64,000 nucleotides of DNA from Faecalibacterium taiwanense. GTDB lineage: Bacteria; Bacillota; Clostridia; Oscillospirales; Ruminococcaceae. Positions 59,525-64,000 of this stretch are shown piece by piece; the first letter of the stretch is position 1, and every line of letters starts with the position of its first letter. The stretch covers positions 248,001 to 312,000 of the forward strand of contig NZ_CP155552.1 in assembly GCF_036632915.2 (NCBI RefSeq), written 5' to 3'. The notes beneath the pieces are model-generated. The model saw nothing but the letters and a program-made list of their open reading frames with translations. It was not told the DNA's origin and ran no database searches. The translations under genes and the position numbers were made by a program.

Positions 59525-59647
59525 AACTCCTTCCGACATCGCTTACGCGATGCCACCTCCCTCAATGAGGGAGGCTTCACAGCTTACCGTCATGTCAGGC
59601 TCCCTCCGTGAGGGAGCTGGCGCGGCGAAGCCGTGACTGAGGGAGTT
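59525..59647. repeat. palindromic intergenic repeat, copy 8
   Basis: Begins ACTCCTTCCGACATCGC and ends GTGACTGAGGGAGTT; CCTCCCTCAATGAGGGAGG and GGCTCCCTCCGTGAGGGAGCT are inside. It lies in the 341-base gap between convergent sstT and the ECF gene. Confidence 0.85.
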
Positions 59648-59724
59648 CTTGGCAACAGCCCCTTCGCTTTTTACGGGAAAAGATGTAACGGGCAGCAGGG
59701 CGTTTTCATTACGGCCCCTCCCGT

Positions 59725-59766
59725 GAAAAAACAGAAGAGCAGCGGCCGCAGCCGCTGCTCTTCTGT
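59725..59766 (-). terminator. terminator of the ECF S-component gene
   Basis: ACAGAAGAGCAGCGGC and GCCGCTGCTCTTCTGT form a perfect 16-base stem with a CGCA loop; on the minus strand it is followed by TTTTTT. Confidence 0.85.
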
Positions 59767-59778
59767 AATAATAAAAAT

Positions 59779-59829
59779 AAAATTTCCGCTGTTTATGCCC
59801 AGAGCAAAGCGGAGGGCAGCCTAAATAGT
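59779..59829. repeat. short repeated element (second copy at about 24466)
   Basis: The segment CCAGAGCAAAGCGGAGG and its flanks (CCGCTG before it, AAAT after it) match 24466-24508 closely. In both places it lies between a stop codon on the minus strand and a strong hairpin. Confidence 0.55.
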
Positions 59830-59832
59830 AAG

Positions 59833-60369
59833 TCAATCCATGAACTTTGCCTTCTGCAGAGCAATCAGAATCAGCGGGATGAGCACCAGCTGAGCCACGA
59901 TGCCCGGCACAGCGGTGAGCAGCGCACCGGACAAAAACGCGCTGAACGGGAAGCTGGAACCGGTCAGGCCGGCCAGCACAAAGCGTACTGCACCCCAGAC
60001 CAAACGGCCCGCCACCATGGCGGTGACAAGAGAAGCGTACATCATGGACACGGTATGCTTCACCTTGTGCCAGAGCACGCCGGACACAAGGCCGTAGGCG
60101 GCCAGCTCAAAGGCCATGGAGATGGCGATGGGGAACATCGGCGGCATGCCGAACAGCACCGACCGCACCAGCGGAGCAATGAAGCCCACGGCAAGGCCCC
60201 ATGGGCCGCCCAGCACAAAGCCGCACAGCAGAATGGGAAAGTGCATCGGGCACAGCATGTTGCCCACCTGCGGCACATGGCCGGTGATCATGGGCAGCAC
60301 GAAGGCCAGTGCAAGGAACAGTGCAGCCAGCACGAGGCTGCGGGTGGTGGAATGAGGGTTCGTTTTCAT
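59833..60369 (-). CDS. ECF transporter S component
   Basis: A 178-residue membrane protein with five to six helices, fitting the substrate-binding S subunit of an energy-coupling-factor vitamin importer. The first helix region SLVLAALFLALAFVLPMITG and the GNMLCPMHFPILLCGFVLGGPWGLAVGFIAP segment (quoted in parts) are typical of this PF12822-like group. The ligand is unknown; vitamins such as folate, thiamine or pantothenate are the usual choices. The EcfAAT energising module is not adjacent. The start is the ATG after AAGGAGGAAG. A long structured leader with a near-perfect promoter suggests RNA-level control. Confidence 0.85.
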   Translation of the reverse strand: MKTNPHSTTRSLVLAALFLALAFVLPMITGHVPQVGNMLCPMHFPILLCGFVLGGPWGLAVGFIAPLVRSVLFGMPPMFPIAISMAFELAAYGLVSGVLWHKVKHTVSMMYASLVTAMVAGRLVWGAVRFVLAGLTGSSFPFSAFLSGALLTAVPGIVAQLVLIPLILIALQKAKFMD

Positions 60370-60590
60370 AAAAAGCTTCCTCCTTTGGCCAGACAAAAAA
60401 GGGGTCTGCCCGGCTTACAAGCCAACGGCAGACCCCTTCGTGGTGTCTATAGCAGCAAAAATAAGATGGCAGAGCGCAAAGGCCCCCTGTGGGCTTTGCG
60501 CTGCACCGCTGCGTAAGCGCAGCGGTAGATAAAGGATGGAGAACACGGGCTTCTGTCCGCACACCCGGCTTCGTACCGGAATCTGTGAAA
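60370..60590 (-). promoter_or_regulatory. structured 5' leader of the ECF gene with terminator: candidate riboswitch or attenuator
   Basis: The leader is about 218 bases. In minus-strand order it shows a CCGG/CCGGG-rich opening, CCGCTGCG-CTTA-CGCAGCGG, GCGCAAAGGCC with GGGCTTTGCGC, and a last stem GGGGTCTGCC with GGCAGACCCC at 60401-60436 followed by a T-run (60395-60400), immediately before the ribosome site. This terminator-in-the-leader layout is that of a riboswitch or attenuator. I could not match it to TPP, THF, preQ1 or cobalamin consensus elements. Confidence 0.55.
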
Positions 60591-60619
60591 ATTATAGCAG
60601 ATGCCTCTGGCTTTGTCAA
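60591..60619 (-). promoter_or_regulatory. consensus promoter of the ECF S-component gene
   Basis: Perfect TTGACA and perfect TATAAT, exactly 17 bases apart on the minus strand. It is the strongest promoter seen in the window. Confidence 0.88.
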
Positions 60620-60706
60620 GATACGGCAAAAAGCCTGCAATTTAACCAAAAAGCGGCAAATTTCCATGCATATTTCCCCGCGTGTGTACATTTTGCATGA
60701 AGAAGC

Positions 60707-60735
60707 TTGACCTTTTTGCATAGAATAGCTAATAT
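60707..60735 (+). promoter_or_regulatory. promoter of the transketolase operon
   Basis: TTGACC and TAATAT spaced 17 bases apart, about 100 bases before the first transketolase gene, and divergent from the ECF gene. Confidence 0.6.
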
Positions 60736-60837
60736 AAACTTGAAAAAGAGCGCGCTGCGGGCAGCAGGACTGCACCGGCGCTGACGAAAGGCTTTTTTGA
60801 ACATGTGCAAATCTGAGGTTCATACGGGAGGACCATC

Positions 60838-61689
60838 ATGACAAATGCAGAAAAATTTACTCTGGCCAAGCACGCCTGCCACATCCGCATGGGCGTGATC
60901 GAGGGCACGCACAGCGCAAAGTGCGGCCATCCGGGCGGCAGTCTGGATATCGCCGAGCTGCTGAGCTACCTCTATTTTGTGGAAATGAACATTGACCCGA
61001 AGGACCCCAAGAAGGCCGACCGCGACCGTCTGGTGCTGTCCAAGGGCCATGCTGCACCGGCACTGTATGCAGCGCTGGCAGAGCGCGGCTATTTCCCGGT
61101 GGAAGACCTTAAGACCCTGCGTAAGATCGGCAGCTATCTGCAGGGCCACCCCAACATGAACGAGACCCCGGGCGTGGATATGTCCACCGGCAGTCTGGGT
61201 CAGGGCGTGTCTGCCGCCTGCGGCATGGCACTGGGTGCCAAGCACGCCGGTAAGCCCATCAACGTCTACACCATCCTGGGCGACGGCGAGGTGGAAGAGG
61301 GCGAGTGCTGGGAAGCCTTCATGTTTGCCGCACACTACGGCCTTTCCAACCTGTGCGTTGTGCTGGACCGCAACCACCTGCAGATCGACGGCACCACCGA
61401 GACCGTGATGAACAGCGCCCCGCTGGAAGAGAAGCTGAAGGCCTTCAACTTCAATGTTGTTACCATCGACGGCCACGACTACGACCAGATCGAAGCCGCC
61501 ATGCAGGCATTCCATGCAGAGACTGCAAAGCCCACCTGCATCATCATGGACACCACAAAGGGCAAGGGCGTTTCCTTTATGACCAACTCCGTGGACTGGC
61601 ACGGCAAGGGCCCCAACGATGACGAGTACAAGATCGCAATTGAGGAACTGAACGCCGCATACGCCGCGCTGGAGCAGGAGGAAAACTAA
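60838..61689 (+). CDS. transketolase, N-terminal (TPP-binding) subunit
   Basis: A 283-residue protein equal to the N-terminal domain of transketolase. It contains GGHPGGSLD-type motif (GHPGGSLDIAELL), DRLVLSKGHAAPALYAAL, the TPP motif GDGEVEEGECWEAFMFA, and DRNHLQIDG. It needs the C-terminal subunit encoded next. Together they shuttle two-carbon units between pentose and hexose phosphates in the cytoplasm. The stop is one base before the next gene's start, a tight operon. Confidence 0.95.
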   Translation: MTNAEKFTLAKHACHIRMGVIEGTHSAKCGHPGGSLDIAELLSYLYFVEMNIDPKDPKKADRDRLVLSKGHAAPALYAALAERGYFPVEDLKTLRKIGSYLQGHPNMNETPGVDMSTGSLGQGVSAACGMALGAKHAGKPINVYTILGDGEVEEGECWEAFMFAAHYGLSNLCVVLDRNHLQIDGTTETVMNSAPLEEKLKAFNFNVVTIDGHDYDQIEAAMQAFHAETAKPTCIIMDTTKGKGVSFMTNSVDWHGKGPNDDEYKIAIEELNAAYAALEQEEN

Positions 61690-61690
61690 G

Positions 61691-62638
61691 ATGGCAGATG
61701 TGAAGAAGATCGCTACCCGTGAAAGCTACGGCAACACCCTGAAGGAGCTGGCCGCCGAAGGCCACGAAGATCTGGTGGTGCTGGACGCAGACCTTGCTGC
61801 TGCCACCAAGACCGGTATGTTCCGCAAGGCTTACCCGGATCGTCATTTTGACTGCGGCATTGCCGAGGGCAACATGATGGGCGTGGCTGCGGGCCTGTCC
61901 ACCATGGGCTACGTGCCCTTTGTTTCCAGCTTTGCCATGTTCGCCGCCGGCCGTGCCTTTGAGCAGGTGCGCAACTCTATTGGCTATCCCCACCTGAACG
62001 TGAAAATCGGTGCCACCCACGGCGGCATCTCGGTGGGCGAGGACGGCGCTTCCCATCAGTGCTGCGAGGACTTTGCCCTCATGCGCAGCATCCCCGGCAT
62101 GACCGTGATCTGCCCCGCCGACGATGTGGAGGCCCGCGCCGCTGTGCGTGCTGCCTACGCAATGGAAGGCCCCGTCTATCTGCGCTTTGGCCGTTTGGCT
62201 GTGCCTGTGTTCCACGACGCCGAGAACTATCACTTCGAGATCGGCAAGGGCGAGCAGATCACTGAGGGCAGCGACATTGCCATCATCGCCACCGGCCTGA
62301 TGGTCAACGAAGCCCGCATGGCTGCGGAGCAGCTGGCCGCTGAGGGCATCCACGCCCGGGTCATCAACATCCACACCATCAAGCCTCTGGACGAGGAGAT
62401 CGTCCTCAAGGCTGCAAAGGAGTGCGGCAAGGTCATCACCGCCGAGGAGCACAACGTCATCGGCGGTCTGGGCGAGGCCGTCTGTGCCGTGCTGAGCGAA
62501 AAGCTGCCCACCCCTGTGCGCCGCGTAGGCGTGCAGGACGTGTTCGGCTGCTCCGGCCCGGCATGGGACCTGCTGAAGTTCTACGGTCTGGATGCTGCCA
62601 CCATCTGCAAGACTGCCCACGAAATGCTGGGCAAATAA
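61691..62638 (+). CDS. transketolase, C-terminal (pyrimidine-binding) subunit
   Basis: A 315-residue protein with the Pyr and C-terminal domains: VLDADLAAATKTGMF, CGIAEGNMMGVAAGL (the catalytic Glu of transketolase in IAEGNM), GATHGGISVGEDGASHQ, RFGRLAVPVF and the closing AEEHNVIGGLGEAV. It pairs with the preceding subunit. Split transketolases are common in Clostridia. A terminator follows. Confidence 0.95.
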   Translation: MADVKKIATRESYGNTLKELAAEGHEDLVVLDADLAAATKTGMFRKAYPDRHFDCGIAEGNMMGVAAGLSTMGYVPFVSSFAMFAAGRAFEQVRNSIGYPHLNVKIGATHGGISVGEDGASHQCCEDFALMRSIPGMTVICPADDVEARAAVRAAYAMEGPVYLRFGRLAVPVFHDAENYHFEIGKGEQITEGSDIAIIATGLMVNEARMAAEQLAAEGIHARVINIHTIKPLDEEIVLKAAKECGKVITAEEHNVIGGLGEAVCAVLSEKLPTPVRRVGVQDVFGCSGPAWDLLKFYGLDAATICKTAHEMLGK

Positions 62639-62658
62639 GCGCTTCTCCCACTGTATCT

Positions 62659-62696
62659 GCGCCGCCGCGTCATTTGCTGACGCGGCGGCGTTTTTG
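62659..62696 (+). terminator. terminator of the transketolase operon
   Basis: GCGCCGCCGCGTCA and TGACGCGGCGGCG pair around TTTGC and are followed by TTTTT. Confidence 0.88.
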
Positions 62697-62769
62697 CATG
62701 CCGCAAATTTTTTTGCCAAATACTGCAGGATATGATATGCTTACAGAAAAAGCGGAAGGGAGAATCGCA

Positions 62770-63669
62770 ATGCTGATCGTGGACAAACTTGCGTTTCAGG
62801 AAAAACTTTCGGAAGGGGAAAAAACGCTGGCCGCCTATATTTTGGCGCATGGGATGGAAATTGCCAAATATTCCACCCGCAGTCTGGCAGAAGTGACCTA
62901 CACCTCTCCGCCGACCGTCCTGCGCCTTTGCAAAAAGCTGGGTTTTACCGGCTTTGATGACTTCAAGCAAAATTTTGTGCGTGAACTGGAATATCTCGAC
63001 CAGCAACAGGGCAAGGTGGATTTCAATTTTCCCTTTGCTGAAAACGACAGCCCCATGCGGGTGGCGCAGAACATCGGCGAGCTGTACGAAGAAGCCGTCA
63101 AGGACACTATGCAGCTTCTCCGGTACGAAGACCTGCACAAAGCGGTGCTCCTGCTCAAATATCACGAGGAAATCCACATTTTTTCCGCCGGGACGGCCAT
63201 CAATCAGGCCGAATCCTTCCGAGAAAAGATGCTCAAGATCGGCAAGCGGGTGGTCATTTTCAACAATCTGAACTACCAGCGGTATCAGGCCTGCTGTCTG
63301 TCCGAGAGGGACCTTGCCATGATCATTTCCTATTCCGGCGAAACGGCGCAGATGCTGGAGATTGCCCGGCAGTGCAAACGCTCCGGAACACCCATCCTTG
63401 CGCTGACCAGCTTTGGCGAAAACAGCCTGACCTGTTATGCGGATTGCAAGCTGACCCTTTCCACCAAAGAAAGCATCTATCAGAATCTTGGGGACTATGC
63501 TTCCCATCTGTCCATGACCCTTCTACTGGACATCTTGTATTCCGAGTACTTCCGGCAGAACTACCAGAAGAATTATACCTACAAGCTGGAACGCGCCCGA
63601 GAGCTGGAACAGCACCGCACCTCCACCAATCCTATTTTGTTGAATCTGCACAAAGAAAATGCGGAATGA
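62770..63669 (+). CDS. RpiR/MurR family transcriptional regulator with SIS domain
   Basis: A 299-residue regulator: an N-terminal HTH_6 domain (about 1-75) with LSEGEKTLAAYILAH and TYTSPPTVLRLCKKLGFTGFDDF, and a C-terminal SIS sugar-phosphate domain (about 120-260) with IHIFSAGTAINQAESF and IISYSGETAQMLEIA. Such regulators sense phosphorylated sugars and control uptake and hydrolase genes. The next gene is a GH1 glycosidase on the same strand, so it likely controls beta-glucoside use. The start is the ATG after GGAAGGGAGAATCG. Confidence 0.92.
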   Translation: MLIVDKLAFQEKLSEGEKTLAAYILAHGMEIAKYSTRSLAEVTYTSPPTVLRLCKKLGFTGFDDFKQNFVRELEYLDQQQGKVDFNFPFAENDSPMRVAQNIGELYEEAVKDTMQLLRYEDLHKAVLLLKYHEEIHIFSAGTAINQAESFREKMLKIGKRVVIFNNLNYQRYQACCLSERDLAMIISYSGETAQMLEIARQCKRSGTPILALTSFGENSLTCYADCKLTLSTKESIYQNLGDYASHLSMTLLLDILYSEYFRQNYQKNYTYKLERARELEQHRTSTNPILLNLHKENAE

Positions 63670-63715
63670 AACACTGTTCCGTTTTTGATCGTGCAAAAAG
63701 AAACAGAAAAATTAA

Positions 63716-64000
<285 letters not shown>

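Noticed and set aside
60370..60590. Known riboswitch (TPP, THF, preQ1, cobalamin) upstream of the ECF gene
   Set aside because: The conserved cores of those families could not be found by eye, so only an unassigned structured leader is claimed.

Overview
The window looks like chromosomal DNA of a high-GC gut Firmicute of the Oscillospiraceae/Ruminococcaceae, most likely Faecalibacterium or a close relative. The pointers are GC-rich, C/G-ending codon usage, Clostridia-type gene families (NhaC, AzlCD, a split transketolase, DUF4230 and GT2 proteins), secreted lipoproteins with Ser/Ala-rich linkers, and a family of palindromic intergenic repeats. No database search was possible, so the genus is an inference.

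Region 1 (1-3.3 kb): the end of a MATE exporter, then a minus-strand group of a YaiI-like protein, an esterase-like hydrolase and a dGTPase.

Region 2 (3.6-18.7 kb) is the centrepiece: a catabolic locus with a bacterial microcompartment (BMC). It holds a cupin and a DUF1537 acid-sugar kinase; an Asp/Glu-racemase-like protein with a TRAP transporter (DctP, DctQ, DctM); a GntR/FadR-type regulator; and a long operon of a beta-keto acid cleavage enzyme (BKACE), a degenerate class II aldolase with a Cys-rich tail, a CoA-acylating aldehyde dehydrogenase, one tandem-domain shell protein, PduL, EutN/CcmL, an FAD/NAD(P) oxidoreductase and an iron-dependent alcohol dehydrogenase. The gene set suggests uptake of a small hydroxy- or keto-carboxylate, phosphorylation, and conversion to an aldehyde handled inside a shell (aldehyde to acyl-CoA to acyl phosphate, with NAD and CoA recycling). 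The substrate is unknown. A recurring motif around GGTAGGATGT lies upstream of the three transcription units and is a candidate shared operator.

Region 3 (18.8-34.3 kb): a GT14-like glycosyltransferase; a metal module (P-type ATPase, separate HMA protein, ArsR repressor with a clear operator); two DUF4230 proteins; a hotdog thioesterase; NhaC; MarR; AzlCD; a thioredoxin-reductase-like protein with a Crp/Fnr regulator; and two CobW GTPases, one with a long His/Asp/Cys metal-binding insert.

Region 4 (34.4-51 kb): Xaa-Pro aminopeptidase; three related GT2 glycosyltransferases around a LytTR regulator with an atypical receiver; a HAD phosphatase; a patatin overlapping PTS enzyme I; a secreted surface protein preceded by a G10 tract; RsmE; PrmA; an N-acetylglucosamine/glucose-type PTS permease; and a GNAT protein.

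Region 5 (51-64 kb): an unknown Tat-type lipoprotein, the pstSCAB-phoU phosphate operon, an AraC-type HTH protein, GNAT, SstT, an ECF S-component with a long structured leader behind a near-perfect promoter, split transketolase, an RpiR regulator, and the start of a GH1 glycosidase.

Four genes (alcohol dehydrogenase, pstB, a small membrane protein, the surface protein) are each interrupted by a single-base change at a short homopolymer. This looks more like sequencing or assembly error than decay, though pseudogenes cannot be excluded. No tRNA, rRNA, CRISPR array or transposase gene was recognised.
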